Notes: generated from the sequence alone by a model not told the origin. A DNA stretch of 64,000 nt from Branchiostoma belcheri (GCF_001625305.1 NW_017802379.1:9018041-9082040), one strand, 5' to 3'; positions 1 through 12,265 are shown, counted from the stretch's first letter. A program made the numbers and translations.

Positions 1-213
1 TAACCTTAATTGGCCTCCGTAACCCAGATAGACCCCTTTGTTGGGTGGCCACGTAACATTTTTACAGACCTACGACTTGTTGGTCACTACTTCTTCTCCC
101 AAAGGGCTCGCCCCAAATTGTAATCTCCGTTATTTTTTTCTTCCGTATTACACTGTCTATGGCCAAAAGGAAAGATCATTAGTCACTAAATGTCTTATAG
201 TATAGTACAGAAC
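1..213. other. intergenic, nothing recognised
   Basis: AT-rich single-copy-looking sequence. I see no coding exon, RNA gene or repeat boundary here. Confidence 0.4.
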
Positions 214-484
214 ATAGCCTCCCGTGCAGACTTCTAGTAGGGCAGCATTTGTTTCTACGAGCAACTAGCGTGGCGGTTTCTTATCAGGGAAACGGCCTCG
301 TTCAGGGGGAGAGCCGTATCTGCGGAGAGAGCTATTTCATTCACGTAACCCCCTCCACAGCATAACTTCCTCTTCCGCATTAACGAACTTAGCCTAACTC
401 ATTGGCCTGCGTAAAAAAAACTTCGTATCAGCGAGTCCTGGAAAAATAAACGCCGCCACTCCAAGAAGCCTGCACAGGAGGCTA
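214..484. repeat. palindromic MITE-like element, TAGCCTCC terminus
   Basis: The left end reads TAGCCTCCCGTGCAGACTTC and the right end, reverse-complemented, reads TTAGCCTCCTGTGCAGGCTT, so the block is bounded by imperfect terminal inverted repeats. The interior resembles the element at 30305-30890, sharing the words TTTGTTTC(T/C)ACGAGC and TGGCGGTTTCTT. No convincing target-site duplication is visible here. Confidence 0.55.
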
Positions 485-1619
485 AGAAGAATAGTCGCCT
501 GGATAGAAATATCTTCCCTGATTGCTTTCCTAGGTCTAGAAGGGATAGTTGACTCTTTGGAAGAATGGGTAACCTCTGCAAGAGCCAAGGGTGCAGGTTA
601 CATGCGTGTGGTAGGTAGTGTCAGGCACTCGTGGCGCCATAAAGTAGTCACCTCAATTATGTTTTGCTCCAGAGGAGGGAACCCAGCGACGTATGGCCCG
701 GGATTATCCAATTAATAAAAGGCTTAGAGGGACACTCGGGCAGTTGGGACTGTGGGCCAAGTGTAATTGAAGCCTTGATTGCTGGTGGTGTGGCAATGTT
801 GTAAGTTTTCTACATGCAGTTGGTCCCTGTAGCCTAAAACTTTCTATGTCGGGGCTTGTCATACAGTAATTTTTTTCTGTAGATAACATTGAAAATTGCC
901 TGCCCCATACAAATTCTACCTTCCCCGTACCGCTCAAAATTTAGAAAGTATGGATCATACTAAAATGTGTTCAGAAATCATTGCCATTATTCATTTTATA
1001 CTTCATACTAGGTGGTAGCAGCCAATGCAGCAAATAAAATCCACATACATGTACACTCACTCACACCTACATGTATAATGTAAACCCAGTACATTAACAA
1101 AGGCAGGTATGCAGAAAAAATTATTTTGAGCCCTGTAGTCTAGGTAACATGTATTTGATCTGGGAAGGAACATTTGGTAACTTGGAAAAGCCTTAAAGTA
1201 CTGTTAGGTTCTGCAGTAATGTTGTTCCAGTTGAAGTTGTATCTAGAGTAGTACAATGGGCAGTACTTCTTATCAGTTTAGTAGGATGAGTCCAGGAAAA
1301 TTACTTGATAGAATTACATGTCTCATTAATTCGGTCCATATCGAGGAGTTTTGCTGGGGGGACATCACATTGATATGCCATAACCAGGTTATTGTATGAT
1401 GTATATCAGGTGAAGGGAGCCAAGGCCTGCAGGTCCCAGCGTGTCGCCCCGTACTCGGGCCAATCACTGGTCCCGACCACTGCCGCAATGTCAGGCCAGC
1501 CTACAGGCGTTACATTTTACCTTTGCCATTAGTGTTATACACTGGGAGTCCAATGAACTCCTGATGGAATAGTCACATAGTGGAAGTGATTGTGAACATC
1601 AATACAAAACTTAGCAATT
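485..1619. other. intergenic, nothing recognised
   Basis: No exon-like ORF with splice signals, no RNA gene and no repeat boundary could be recognised in this stretch. Confidence 0.4.
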
Positions 1620-1960
1620 GTTATCTGTATCTGTATAGCCGTTAAAACCGCCAGGCACGTGGCATGGCGGCAGCTGGCTACATTACACCAATTGACTTGT
1701 TACACCTAACCCTTGAACATCTAACTCTAGACATTGTTTAAAGCTACTGGTTTCTAATGACAATGCCCCTACTGTACATGTATATATACTTGGTGACAGC
1801 AAGTTCCACTCTGCAATAGTTCTATGAAAGAATGAATTCTTGAACACCTCAATCCTTGGTTGATAACTCTGGTACTTGAAGGCATGGCTATTTCTTGTTC
1901 TCTTCTGGGCTGGTATTGGGTATTAATGTACATGTACTTAGTATTTGGGACATCCACCAA
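1620..1960 (-). mobile_element. CR1/L2-like LINE 3' end, degraded
   Basis: On the minus strand this is the 3' end of the LINE family best seen at 25302-25915. It encodes a decayed C-terminal tail of the reverse transcriptase polyprotein (words VINQGLR and NTKYM align with YQPRIEVF and TTKYLIP of the better copy), followed by the non-coding tail and an ACAGAT-type terminus (TTATCTGTATCTGTATAG on the plus strand). Frameshifts break the frame. Confidence 0.75.
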
Positions 1961-1989
1961 TTGTTTTTATGTATCTCTCAACTTAAAGA

Positions 1990-2240
1990 TTTATTAGGTT
2001 AGCAGACAGGAGATCAAGAGGTCACTGGTTCGATTCCTGTCAAGATGTCGTGTCCTTTGGAGAGGCACCTAACATGACTTCCTCACTCCACCCAGGTGTA
2101 AAATGGGTAGTACTACCTGACTTTGGTTGGGGAGGTAAAAAACGGTGGAAGGAGAGTGTTGTGCTCCATCTTCTAATACCCTGCCCTAGACACTGGAGTA
2201 ACAACCCACTGCCCCTATGGTTTAAAAAAGTACAGGACTA
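1990..2240 (+). mobile_element. tRNA-derived SINE
   Basis: A box-A-like TTAGCAGACAGG is followed by a perfect box B, GGTTCGATTCC (2027-2037), then a SINE body with CTTCCTCACTCCACCCAGG and TGTAAAATGGGTA. The same body words occur in the SINE at 57961-58203. It lies immediately before the TTA-flanked MITE at 2298. The 3' boundary is uncertain. Confidence 0.7.
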
Positions 2241-2297
2241 CCTTTACAAAACATACCTTTCGCCTATTAGGAAGGTGTTTTAATTCACAACTTATTA

Positions 2298-2787
2298 GGC
2301 TACAGCAAGTAAATTTTATTGATGACATCCTCTGCAGACTCCAATGCAATAGGGCAAAAAAATGATTTTAAAATTTTGACATCATAAACCTTGCTAAACA
2401 ATGATACCTATGTTGTGCTAAGTTTACTGCCAACTATTACAACATCCATGTCTCACTGAAACAACTTTGAAAAATAAAAGTTTTCAATCACTGTACAAAT
2501 GATGTTCAGGTTCAGTGGGAACATACACAGCCACCATCATATATAAAGGAATGAAATACATCACTGCATCAATGTAAAAGACAAAACATTAAATCAGAGC
2601 CTTGTCTCCTCTCTAGATCTTCCTATTTATCTGACATCCACGTTCATGCATGGCAACAGCCATCTTTGCCCATTTTTGGCATGTTGACCACTGTCAGAAG
2701 GCAACAAGAAATTTCTTTTTTTTTACAAAATCAGGCAAAAATTAATGCGCGTGCTGATGTCATCCATAAAAATGACTTGCTGTGGCC
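2298..2787. mobile_element. Harbinger-like MITE with TTA target duplication, copy 1
   Basis: The ends are inverted repeats: GGCTACAGCAAGTAAATTTT on the left and, reverse-complemented, GGCCACAGCAAGTCATTTTT on the right. TTA flanks both sides (2295-2297 and 2788-2790). A second copy lies at 11465-11821 with the same TIRs and the same TTA flanks. A TWA duplication is the hallmark of the PIF/Harbinger superfamily. No transposase is encoded. Confidence 0.75.
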
Positions 2788-3470
2788 TTACGTGGAGCCA
2801 AATTTGATAAAAGACTGTTGAGTTCCACACAGATTTATCCATTCTGGGCCCTGTAACTGTAAGATATACCCTGGGGACAGCCCTGCTCATGACACTTGAC
2901 AGATCCTCTCAGCCGAGATATGGATCATCCCAATACAGGAAGGAAGTCATCTCCAAGATGACATTTGAAGAATGCAGCAGGATTAGGACAAGATAGTGTG
3001 ATATTTGCTCTTGATACAAGGGCTTGGGTGGATGTCACTTTAGGTATCATCTTCCTTTTAATTGTGAAATTTCATCACTTGCTTTTTGCATAAGGAAAAA
3101 TCTAAGAAATGATGATAGGTGAAACAAAATTAAAGGTCATTTTGAAGAGGAGGAAAAATGTGTAAAAAAAATTGTATTCCATGTCATCCGAGGTACCAGC
3201 TAGCCCAACCAGAGGGCTGGGACCGTGTAGTATTCTATAAAATATATCTGATTCAATGCAAAATGGGCCAAAAGTTTAGAAGTTTGGTTTCCCCAAACAA
3301 AAAAATCTAACAACGTCAATGCTAACGTACAAATCCGGCATTCAAATTTTTTGAAAGCTGTGCAGGTGGTGCAGGCAAAACATGTTCAAAATTTAATTAT
3401 TTTGTGGAACTTTTGGAAACCTGTGTTACCAGTATAACCATTTAGAATCCTGTGTGAAACAACTAGTTAT
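2788..3470. other. intergenic, nothing recognised
   Basis: No gene or clear repeat boundary found. Confidence 0.35.
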
Positions 3471-3715
3471 GGGGGCCCGCAAGCCCTTTTCGTAGAGCGT
3501 AATCGGCCATTTTAATTCTACGTAGAGCGTAGACGGACAGCTCTAATTCAACGTAGAGCGTAATTGACGCATTTTGCGTAGAGCGTATTCGCCGTTTTAA
3601 TTCTACGTTGTAGCTACTTGGAATTTAACATAAAGCTTAATCGAGAGGATTTCAGCTAAGCCAGGTCTCAAAATTTAGCGTAGAGCATTGTCGGGATCCC
3701 CCCATGCATGCCCCC
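3471..3715. mobile_element. TIR element carrying a CGTAGAGCGTA array
   Basis: The block is bounded by GGGGGCCCGCAAG on the left and, reverse-complemented, GGGGGCATGCATG on the right (10 of 13 identical). It is flanked by a 6-bp direct repeat AGTTAT (3465-3470 and 3716-3721). Inside, the word CGTAGAGCGTA occurs at 3491, 3521, 3552 and 3577, with a degenerate copy at 3679, i.e. an irregular 25-31 bp tandem array separated by TTTTAATTCTA-like linkers. No ORF. Confidence 0.6.
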
Positions 3716-4010
3716 AGTTATCACGCAGGCTGGTATGCCCATAGCAAATGTTATCACAGCCCAGCTATGACATAAAACAGTACAAGACAATGTGACTTTG
3801 TGTTGTTATCCGTGTTCATCGGAATCCCTGAACTGTCTGTGTCACTCACCTCCCACCAGGTGTTGAACAGGTAACACCTGTTCCTGTCTGTCTTATCTAC
3901 ATCTCAACCACACCTCTCTATAATCACTCTCACCTTTGTAGGTCACATTCAGGCATTGTTCACTGTGACATCTTCCCACAGTTGGACTATTGGAAGACTC
4001 GAAATGTGGA

Positions 4011-4095
4011 TAATAGCAAAGTTCTTTATTCACAACCACTTGTTTAACAAGAGATGACGTTCTGATGACTGTCTGTCATGTTCTTTGGGACAATT
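4011..4095 (-). mobile_element. Penelope-like terminal fragment
   Basis: Contains AATAGCAAAGTTCTTTATTC followed by ACAACCACTTG and a GACTGTCTGTCAT stem region. The same order of words occurs at 62050-62130, where the hammerhead-like fold is better preserved. Here the cleavage-core words are degenerate. Confidence 0.45.
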
Positions 4096-5460
4096 ATGGT
4101 TCACAATGCACTGAAGCTAGGTATTAATGCAGTCCCAAACGTAAAGCAATTGTCACATTACATATTATTACAACAATACAATGAAACATTTATTAACCAG
4201 AGATGTCCTTCCACATCCTTTAACATTTGCTTGGTTGGATTAAACTTCCTTGGCCAGTTAGTGTACATGTATCTTTGGTGGAGTCTTTTCTACCAGTAGT
4301 AATAGGTTGATATAACTAGCGGTATAACTGGTTGGTTAATACTTAATCTAGTTACCTTGTTGGTTAGTTAGTTCAGGCTATTTCAAAATGTTAGCATTTT
4401 GACGTGACTGTCTACTCTCACTGTCAGTGGCAAGTTCAACAGTAGCTTAGTGGACGGAGGTGATTTTCAGTTCAGGATGCTTCTGCTCCTGGTGAAGACC
4501 TCTCAGTTAACGTCTCACAAGTTCAAGTCTCGCTGTGTGCGATACGCCATGAGGAACGCCCGCTGTCAGGGCCGAAGTTCGATACAGCGGGGTAAATCCA
4601 TCACGGCAGGACCGTGCACTGAGGTGTCGCCATCTCCCAAGGCAATGCCTCCTGTGACAAATGTCGTCTCCACGCGATGGAGAGACACCTATGATCACCC
4701 AGGTGGTCTGCATGATGTACCCTCGGGCTGTCCGTCGATGCTTGTCTCTCGAATCCCTCCCTCGTAGGTTTCTGTTTCCTAGTGCAAATGCAAAATGAAT
4801 GGAGGGTTGTCGAGTGGTGACGACCGTTAAGTCATTCGCAAAAGGTCCACAGTTTGTCAGGCCAGTTTTTATCAAGAGTTTGACACATTGCAGTGTGGCA
4901 TAGATGTGAGAGGAACGATCTGTCTTCACCATACAGTAGTGTACTTGGAAGTGTTTTAGCAGGTTGTTTAAGTACACACCAACTGACACTGTACTGCCAA
5001 CTTAATATTTACTATGCTGCAAAACAGACTGAAGGTCCTGATAGCAGGATATTGTAACCATCCATATGAAGCTGCACAATCATTGCACAACATTAAATGT
5101 GATATTACTAATAGCAGGGAGAGTACTAGATATTGTTTCCGTGTCCGCCATCTGACACAAATGCCTCCTCGATGACCCCATGGCACGCCAACTCCATTAT
5201 TGGTCGGTCTGCCTCAAGTCATAGAAACCTGCGAACTTTAATGTTCCCTGTTTGATCTACCCAGATTGAGGGGGCAAAACCGATATGGGAAAGAGATCTT
5301 AGAGGTAAGCTTTGTCGGATGGGATATTGTGACCCAACACCACAGTTTAGTTACCTGTAGTTACGTGCAGTGGCGGAATTTGATAACCGTATTATGTTCA
5401 CACTGACCGGGAGGCAAAAGTCCACTTAGGTATCGCACACAAAACACATTGTACAGAAAA
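4096..5460. other. intergenic, nothing recognised
   Basis: The overlapping plus and minus ORFs near 4450-4990 have no splice signals, homology or composition that would support coding. Confidence 0.35.
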
Positions 5461-5462
5461 TA

Positions 5463-6545
5463 TCATCCTCGGAAAAGGGGGCTAAAGAGAGCGCGTCGGA
5501 TAGCCAATAACCACGTGATTATGGTAATGTCTGTCTGTGGCAAGCCGTGACGGGCCGGGCGGCTAAGCGGGAGCAGTTTACACGGTGTAATTTCTTTGGG
5601 GCGGTTTAATGATGAGAGCTGGAGGAGCCCGTGCCATTTAGGGGACATTCTTGTTCCTGTGCTTATCTTGTCCATTGATCCGCTATCTCTGCAAGAGGGG
5701 AGATATGGTTCAGGAAGTGCTGGGGTAGGTTTATATGGTGCCATTTTCTAGACGGGTGTCTCTGCCGGCTTCCCCTTCCAAATGCCGGTCTGGGACTTGT
5801 GGTAACCTCTCCCTGCCCTCCCATCACCGGGGATATCAAGCATCGATCAACACCCTGTGTCCTCCCGTCATGTCCGCCTGTCATTTTGTGCACGACTTCC
5901 CGTTTTTTGTCATTTTAATTCATCCGGGGCGCCAAACTTGACAGGTTCACTGCATCTTTCTGTAAGTGGTCACGACGTGACGTCCTGTCCGTTTCCATGC
6001 TGGCTATGGCTGGCACGTTACCCGATATTGAAATCCTAGTAAGATTAAGTTCTGGATAATGACAGCGACCACCATGGAGTGGCTTCATTTTCCCAGCCAG
6101 ATGAAGGTGTTGCGTCGTTAACTTTGACACTACCCACATGGCCCCTCTCTTACTAAATTATTCAGCGGCCCAGTACGCCCGGCTCCAGCTAGTGTTACTC
6201 ACCGAAACGGCGCGCTTCCCCCGCGCTTCACACAAACGAGGGATGAAGTCGTGATGAATCTCCCGACATGAATTGTGGTCGTGACGGACAGACGCTGCCA
6301 CCTCTCCGGACGTCATTGGCCATTCACGCGGGCTGAATGGCGGCGTAATCAGCCCGTGTGATAAAAGGCAGATTTCCTGGCCTGGCACCTCGCTGTCCCC
6401 CGGTGGCTCCAGACGCCAGGCAGATTACAGCCCGTCCCCTCCCCGGGGAGGAAAAACACTTGCCTCAGCATCGATTGAAAATAATTCTGATTATTAATAT
6501 CTCCCAGCCGTTAGGCTCAAGCACATCTATCACACGGCTTGCAGT
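5463..6545. promoter_or_regulatory. GC/CpG-richer unique block, candidate cis-regulatory region
   Basis: Compared with its AT-rich flanks this block is rich in G, C and CpG and lacks repeat signatures. At 6420-6545 an AT-rich homeodomain-type core (GATTATTAATATC) sits next to GC-rich DNA, a composition common in conserved non-coding elements. No ORF here looks coding. The regulatory role is inferred from composition only. Confidence 0.25.
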
Positions 6546-6549
6546 CCGG

Positions 6550-9236
6550 CTTTTAAGAGTGCATGGCTAATGCTTGTTTGAAGTGTCAGCCACCGAGTAC
6601 CATGAAACAGCAGCGTTTGGCAGTTAGAAAAGGGCCAGTGAGGCGTCCCGCTGATTTTACCCCCAGGCCATGCACACACACACAGACACCTTTAATTGCC
6701 AGCTGGATTCAGGGGAGTTTGGCTGCAGGGCAGACTAATAAAATGTATTTGTTCAAGCATAATGATGATGACACAGTCTCCACAGTCCGTCAGTTTGAGT
6801 TTTAGGTGAAAAGAAGTGAGGAGACAGGTTAGAGTGAAGATGATAAATGTTTGAATTATGATACAGAAATGATATAGATTTATTAAGTCATCTGTAACTT
6901 ATTGTATGCTCCAAAATTTTCTGTCTTTCAGTGAAAATTGAAAGTGTAAAGTTTAAAACATACATTTGATTTACTTGGAGTAAAGAATTGTAGAATTGTA
7001 CAAGCCGATTAAGATATCTAATTCTATGAATTTCAAATTAAATTTTCCTGAAAATGCCAGATACGTGTGTCTAATCATGAAGTTAGAAAATCTGATTTTC
7101 TAACTCCATGGTCTAATAGTTAGGATCATAGCTGTCAAGAAAGTCATTGGAACAAAAATGGTCTCTCATTTCTATTTGTCTTGTGTTTTTCACATTGTGC
7201 AACGTCTAATACGTTCTTAGGAGATGTAGAAGGAAAATGCTTTGTGGTGTCCAGTGTATTTTTCTATTCTTTATAATTTTATTACTGATCTGAATGATAT
7301 TTCCCACGTTACAGAACATCTGTACATTCTCAATAGCTACAGATGGGAAATGCTAAATATTCTGTGGTTTGTAATCCTTTGTCCCTGAATGTCCGTCTTT
7401 ACAATACCATTCCACATTACATTCTCATTACTGCAGCTCAATTTCACCAGGAAAATAGCAGACAAATTCAATCCCTGACCCGGAGAATGGACCGTGTCAG
7501 AGAAATTTATAGCGGTGTCGGATTCACAGGTGTTTGACAAACAAAGCAGGCGGTCCTGCGACCCCGGCTTTCTTCTTGTTCAATTTACCACTCAATATCT
7601 CTCTAACGAGCGTCCAATAATTAATGTGACGTGTTGCATTCATTGCTACAGTAACCGCGTATCAAAGCGCGCTCATCGGTCCTGACACGAAACAGCCTCC
7701 CGTTGTCGGAATAACAACAGCCTGTCTGCGAAAGAATCGACAGATCTCCACGGATGGTTCCACCCTGTAATCTATACCCTTCTCATCCAATTTTTGATCC
7801 AATTGAGCTTGAAAAAGTTGATCAACTCAATTCATAAAACCAATTCCAGTCCTTCCGGGCCTGCTCTAATGTTCCCCACCAGGGGAATTACAGTGTCTTC
7901 GCTTGTCTCCCAAACTACATTGTGACAGGAGAGAGGAGTTTAGCCAAGGACCAGCATTTAATTGAGCAGGAAAAATTTGATAATTTCCGCAGTTAGGCAG
8001 ATGTCTGTCCTTCCACGGGTCAGGGGTTACTGTGGTATTATGTTTGTCGACTTGTAAACGCTCCCTTGGTACAAGAAGAGTCCAGGGGGCAGTCTCCGAA
8101 GTTCACTTAGTTCTGAGCTAACAGTGTTATTTTTGTTAATTACAACTCTCTGTGGTGTGAATTTTCATGCGTTCATGTACGTAACAGTTTGAGCATTATT
8201 CGATACAGTTTGAGCTTCATTCAACTAATTTTCCATCTAACTTCATCATGACATTTAGTTGTGAATGATTGGGTATACTTCATGCCCTCTCTTCCTTGTT
8301 AAACTGTAAAAATCAAATGGGCATTTCCTATCAATAATATTGTTAAAGATGTGTCCCTTGGGTCATTTTTTGAAGTTGACTTCCGCTAGGGGACTCGGTG
8401 TTTTGTACACCTCTAGTTCCGGTGATTTGAAATTCATATCAATCTCTTTGGTAGTTACAGATAGATCATCCAAACTCTGCATGATGTGTATTATACAGAA
8501 CTTGTACCTTTCAAGTGGTTGTGACATCGCTGTACTTACTACAGTTTGCATTACATTGTGATTAGCCACTAGTGTAACAGGAAAGATTAGCAGCACTGAT
8601 TTTATCAGGGGATGCAAAAATACTATCAGGGGATAGCAAAATACAGAACTATAAATTCTTAACTATAAGGAAAAGCAGACTTCTCTATGTCGCTACAACT
8701 TATTAAGAGCTAATACATATAATATATGCATACAACACTGCCTGGTTCTAAGATTCGTTTCTGACTCCTGCTGTTGCACGAGATGTCCAAGTGATGACAG
8801 CAGTATCATGTCACATGACAGTTGATGCTAACTTCCTGTTCACGATACCACACACTTGAGGTGGAAGACTAAAACGAATGATAACAGCTTTCGTATCATG
8901 GAACTTGATTGCTGTATGCCCCGTTAAGGCAGTGGTAGGAAGCGCATTTTTTGCTCCATAACGACAGAAGTGACAAAGGATGATTAACGGCCTTCCTGTG
9001 CGTGACAGTCGTGTCACACGAGATCGGACGGGGCTGGTCTAATTGAGCGAGATTTACCACCATATCGTTACTACTTCCTGTAGATCCAGTTCACCACTCC
9101 ATTTTTAACCTTTTCACCTGTCAATCTCCATCATTTCACTCACGCCCGAGGACAGAGAAATTACGTGACACATTTTCACATGGCCTGCCACAATTGATGA
9201 CTAGCTCCTAGTAAAGTTTGACACCTCTACCCTACC
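6550..9236. other. intergenic, nothing recognised
   Basis: Mixed AT-rich sequence with a few GC-richer unique patches (about 7480-7960). No splice-bounded ORF, RNA gene or element boundary is identified. Confidence 0.35.
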
Positions 9237-9245
9237 ATAGGCGAC

Positions 9246-9444
9246 CAGCCTCTACCAGGCTTCGGAAGTGGCTGGAAAGAGTAGAAATTGGCCAAATAGA
9301 CAGATAACATAGGAGTTTGTCAGCTAAAGGAGTATTTCACTCGAAGGCAGCAAAACTTTAGCGGACCAACTCCCCTGCCATGTTATCTGTCTATTTGGCC
9401 AATTCCTAGTCTTTCCAGCCACTTCCGAAGCCTGGTAGATGCTA
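9246..9444. mobile_element. MITE, family 1 (TAGCCTCTACCAGG), with 9-bp TSD
   Basis: A near-complete palindrome: the left arm contains CTCTACCAGGCTTCGGAAGT, ATTGGCCAAATAGACAGATA; the right arm repeats this in inverse orientation. The flanks ATAGGCGAC (9237-9245) and ATAGGCAGC (9445-9453) match 7 of 9, consistent with a 9-bp target duplication. No ORF. Confidence 0.85.
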
Positions 9445-9599
9445 ATAGGCAGCCACCTCTACATGGTCCACAGCACTGTCCTTTTTTATGGGGATTACCC
9501 CCGTCACAGGTTATCACACCAGACGATCGCCAGGGTAGCCGTTAAATGGCTGCCCATTTGATTCCTTGTTTTTTCCGCCCTTCCCCCTGTAACAAAGGA

Positions 9600-10130
9600 C
9601 AGTCGTTTGGATTGTTGTTCCGACTTCTTCACCTGTCTGTTCCGTGATGATAAGATCGGGTCGCCCTACACATGTGTGGGCCGTCGGACCGATGACATCA
9701 TCCTATCGCACCTCACCCCGGCCGCGGTGTCGGGTGTCGTGGATGCGCCGACCCCAGATTAGCAGCAAATCCAGCGCTGAGCCAAGTATCCCGGGTCTTG
9801 TCAGAACAGAGGAAGTCACACCAATCCCTGGTTGAGAGATAAAACACAACACAATGGATCAGGACGTGCCAACAAGGGCCGGCTGCGCCGCAAATTGGTC
9901 GTCCGAGAGACAAGTACGAACGGGCACGGCGGGGTCAGCAGTGGTGGGGAAAACTCTCCCCACAAAGGGGGGAGAGGGATTACAGGGAAATCCTCCTTTA
10001 GCCGAGAATGTTAGAGATGTAGTACGAGTCCGTGTTGGGGTGGGAAAAGGAGAGATAAGAGAAAAGCGGAAGGAAAGGGCTGATAGCAGGGACATGGCCA
10101 AAAAGGGGCGGGGTGGGAGATAAAAACACT
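9600..10130. other. GC-rich unique block
   Basis: Purine- and CpG-rich sequence with overlapping short ORFs on both strands. None has recognisable homology. Possible regulatory DNA, by composition only. Confidence 0.2.
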
Positions 10131-10309
10131 GCAGTTGGTGTTCTGAGATTAGGGAATTAATTTGGGTAATTTCGGTACCAGGAAGTTCAATAGGACAGTT
10201 GGGAAGGAAGGAGATAAAGAGATAAGCTGCTTCCAGTAAGAGGTTAACACAAAAGGATCCTGTGCCTATAGTTTTCACTCTCAGAAATGTAATTTGCATT
10301 ATCATCACT

Positions 10310-10590
10310 AATTTTTTTCTTTCTCCATACTTGAAGCTTTTGAAATAGCCTAAAAACAAGCTATATGAGGAGTCTCTGTAATTTTTGGTACCACCAAGAA
10401 ATAGCTAAAACCAGCCTATGATACAAACAAGCCAATCATTTTCTGCCAGTGTCACATTTTTGCACACAGATATCAATATTTGCTATGGGATAGGGATTAT
10501 TCAACTTACTAGTAAAAAAAACTTACCAGAAAATTGAATTTTGAAAATTAAGGTTTACTGCCCTGAAATTACTTTGGGTGCCTTTTAGTC
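10310..10590. repeat. dispersed repeat, TTTTTGGTACCACC family
   Basis: The reverse complement of 10320-10400 (words GGTACCAAAAATTAC, GACTCCTCATATAG, TTCAAAAGCTTCAAGTATGG) recurs at 62745-62815 and, more diverged, at 26005-26070. The right part ends in GCCCTGAAATT-A-C-TTTGG, also found at the ends of those copies. Class unknown; non-coding. Confidence 0.55.
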
Positions 10591-10934
10591 TTCTTGTGCC
10601 TTTAAGACAGATGAGTGATCTCCACTGGACAGCTGAGGAGAATCTGTGTGAGTTAAGCCTTGATAAGATGACCTGTCACATCGTTTTTACATCCTCCATG
10701 ATAGTTTGTATGACTGATTACCTCTCACGGTCTCGACCACCCATGGGAACATTGCTGTGGTTAACACGTTTCCTGTACATAGGCTGTGTTTCGAAATTTA
10801 GAGATTAATTTTTCAAATGAACAGAAGTCTATAGAAGCAGTGAAACTATACCCCAAATTATATATAGCAATCATCAATGTTTCAATAGTGCTTTTTTTCT
10901 GCCGGTCCCTGTTTTCTGGTTGTGCCTTATTTTT

Positions 10935-11015
10935 CAGCCTCTACCAGGCATCAGAAGCGTCTGGAAAGAGTAAAAATTGGCCAAATAACAGGAGAGTTGG
11001 TCTACTAAAGGAGTA
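10935..11015. mobile_element. MITE family 1, left half only
   Basis: CAGCCTCTACCAGGCATCAG, then TGGCCAAATAACAGGAGAGT and CTACTAAAGGAGTA, match the left arm of the family. The right arm is absent. Confidence 0.7.
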
Positions 11016-11464
11016 GAAGTTGCCACTTGAGTTTTTTTAGTAGTTACTGCCACTGATATTGTAATTAAAAAAAAAACAACGGTATTGAATTGTCACTCGG
11101 AGCCTGCTATCAGGGATAGTGTATTTACATTAAATGTCTATCTATTAAGGAACTAAAATTTACACCAATGGTGTTACTTTTAATTACAATCATCCTGAAG
11201 GATACCTTAGTGGTAGACATAGCAGTGTTCACTCTTTTTCACCCAATGCTATTGTCCACGGTGCATTTATGCATGGTTTTCCTGTAAGATGTGTCAAATA
11301 ATGATCCTCTCTATTAATAGCAGCTATTATGATTCACTGCAACTTTAGAATATTTTTTATTATGATAAATACAAGTGCTTGATATCCTTGCTTCACAAGG
11401 AAACTTATCTGGCAAACTTAGACTCTTATATTATATAGTTAGAGGATGGAGGTTTTCCTCTTTA

Positions 11465-11821
11465 GGCCACAGCAAGTAAATTTCATGGATGACATCCTCC
11501 ACAGACTCCAAATCTAATGCGAGCGGGTGAAAAAAACAAGGCGGGCCGAAAAAACAAGGTTCCTACATTTTAAAATTTTGACTCAATCATTGTACAATTG
11601 GTTTTGATTCAGTTGAAACAACACATATACACAGCCAGCATCACATATCACTGCATCAAAATAAGAAACAAAACATTAAATCCACGTTTGGGCATGGCAA
11701 CAGACATCTTTGGCATGGTGACCACTGTCAGAAGGCAACAAAATTTCTTCTTTTTTTTTCCAAAATCAGGCGAAAATTAATGTGCATCTGATGTCATCCA
11801 TGAAAATTATTTATTGTGGCC
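11465..11821. mobile_element. Harbinger-like MITE with TTA target duplication, copy 2
   Basis: The left terminus GGCCACAGCAAGTAAATTTC is inverted at the right terminus (TTTATTGTGGCC). TTA flanks both ends (11462-11464, 11822-11824). It shares long internal blocks with 2298-2787, for example the CAGCCA-CATCA, GGCATGGCAACAG and TGACCACTGTCAGAAGGCAA regions. Non-autonomous. Confidence 0.75.
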
Positions 11822-12171
11822 TTAACAGGTGTGCTTGCCTAAACATAAGAGGAAAGTTTTGTTGTGTTAGGGGGACCAGCCATATGGAACAACGCAGCTG
11901 TTAATCCCTCAATTATCACTTGTTTGGATAAAGTAGTAATGACACATCCCTGGGGATAGCATGGTAGGGTAGGTGGTGTATTTTTAATGTACTATAATTA
12001 CTCTCTAAGCACTATTATAATATCATTTTTCTTCAGTTAAAATGTACCACTTGAGAGAGTCTTTGCTATAATCATGATTTAGAGTTTTACCTGCAAAGTG
12101 CCGGGTAGGGGTACATTGGTTCCCCTGTAACTGTAATTGTAACACTGCCTTGGGGTACTACACAATGTACA

Positions 12172-12265
12172 CACCTGGTTGAGGTAAATACAGGTAAGGT
12201 GAGTTGTGCCGACCACCCACTGATTCAGCCTCACCTGAGTTAGTTCACCTGACTTGTCTCACCTG
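12172..12265. promoter_or_regulatory. cluster of four CACCTG E-boxes
   Basis: CACCTG occurs at 12172, 12232, 12246 and 12260, all in one orientation, three of them within 34 bp. CACCTG is the site class bound by Snail, ZEB and E-proteins. Function is unproven; it could be a local tandem repeat. Confidence 0.25.

Noticed and set aside
3491-3690. CRISPR-like repeat array
   Set aside because: Repeats are only 11 bp with variable spacing, bounded by TIRs, in an animal genome.
4507-4989. 160-codon minus-strand ORF
   Set aside because: No recognisable domain and an overlapping plus-strand ORF; no exon boundaries in support.
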